Part shown: positions 40,092 to 40,158 of the stretch, one piece after another
How the letters are laid out: each line of letters opens with the position of its first letter
How positions within the stretch are numbered: the stretch's first letter is position 1
Notes under the pieces: model-generated
Databases searched by the model: none
What the model was told of the DNA's origin: nothing
Seen by the model: only the letters and a program-made list of their open reading frames with translations
Program-made: the position numbers and the translations under genes
Assembly (NCBI GenBank): GCA_964501945.1
Contig: CAZCTY010000005.1
Location: 1 to 40,158 of the forward strand
Direction of reading: 5' to 3'
Origin: 21-14-0-10-32-9 sp964501945
GTDB taxonomy: Archaea; Nanobdellota; Nanobdellia; Woesearchaeales; 21-14-0-10-32-9
DNA: 40,158 bases

Positions 40092-40158
40092 ATGACTTGG
40101 TTATTTTACGCAATTACAATGACGGTGCTTGCAGCATCTGCTGCTATCATCGAGAAGA
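40092..40158 (+). CDS. Start of a membrane protein (cut by window edge)
   Basis: ATG 40092 opens a frame with 22 codons to the window end: MTWLFYAITMTVLAASAAII, then EKR. A TM begins at once and the Trp-Leu/Ala-rich start resembles the first helix of EamA/DMT-type transporters, but too little is visible to be sure. Same direction as gyrA. Confidence 0.55.
   Translation, partial: MTWLFYAITMTVLAASAAIIEK

Overview
The window looks like a piece of a low-GC archaeal chromosome, probably from a DPANN lineage (Woesearchaeota/Pacearchaeota-like; this is inference from gene content and small-protein style, not from a phylogeny). Evidence for Archaea: archaeal/eukaryotic-type ribosomal proteins (eS4, eL32, eL19, eL14, eL34), aIF1 and RNase P Rnp1 inside the ribosomal protein operon, a TrmB regulator, a tRNA-Leu with a bulge-helix-bulge intron, TATA boxes 25-30 nt before many start codons (leaderless genes), and an archaeal type IV filament ATPase/platform pair. 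Coding strands are very rich in T-ending codons.

Layout. (1) 1-45: 3' end of a tRNA, followed by two 134-bp tandem repeats that each re-copy the tRNA 3' end. (2) 387-11543: a cell-surface type IV filament locus. It holds a 32-residue membrane peptide, eight single-TM exported proteins (several with a K-G prepilin-like cleavage site before the TM), a four-TM protein, a minus-strand coiled-coil gene, a GspE/FlaI-type ATPase and a double-domain FlaJ/TadC-type platform protein. One exported protein is a 653-residue cysteine-rich giant. All eight exported proteins have an even number of cysteines. (3) 11589-15258: a beta-CASP ribonuclease, three charged coiled-coil genes of unknown role, a small unknown protein and a Nudix hydrolase. 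(4) 15338-17732: tRNA-Leu(CAA) with a 121-nt intron, a duplicated flank, an alpha/beta hydrolase with different codon use, and a broken MFS transporter; this looks like an insertion hot spot. (5) 17799-32703: a structured leader, then the long ribosomal protein operon uL3-uL4-uL23-uL2-uS19-uL22-uS3-uL29-aIF1-Rnp1-uS17-uL14-uL24-eS4-uL5-uS14-uS8-uL6-eL32-eL19-uL18-uS5-uL30-uL15-SecY, closed by a DUF106 (YidC/Oxa1-like) insertase. (6) 32756-35626: TraB-family protein, then on the minus strand TrmB regulator, lipoprotein, eL14 and eL34. (7) 35725-40158: carbamoyltransferase, DNA gyrase subunit A, and the first codons of a membrane protein.

How it fits together: the ribosomal operon ends with the channel SecY and an Oxa1-like insertase, which would insert the many one-TM surface proteins made upstream. 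The filament ATPase and platform protein would then assemble the prepilin-like proteins, with the cysteine-rich giant as a candidate tip or adhesin. No prepilin peptidase is visible in the window. The most unusual items are the disulfide-style surface locus, the two tRNA-end duplications, the tRNA intron with an internal duplication, the leader of the ribosomal operon, and ribosomal proteins with altered signature motifs (uL2, eL34) or repeat-built tails (uL22).
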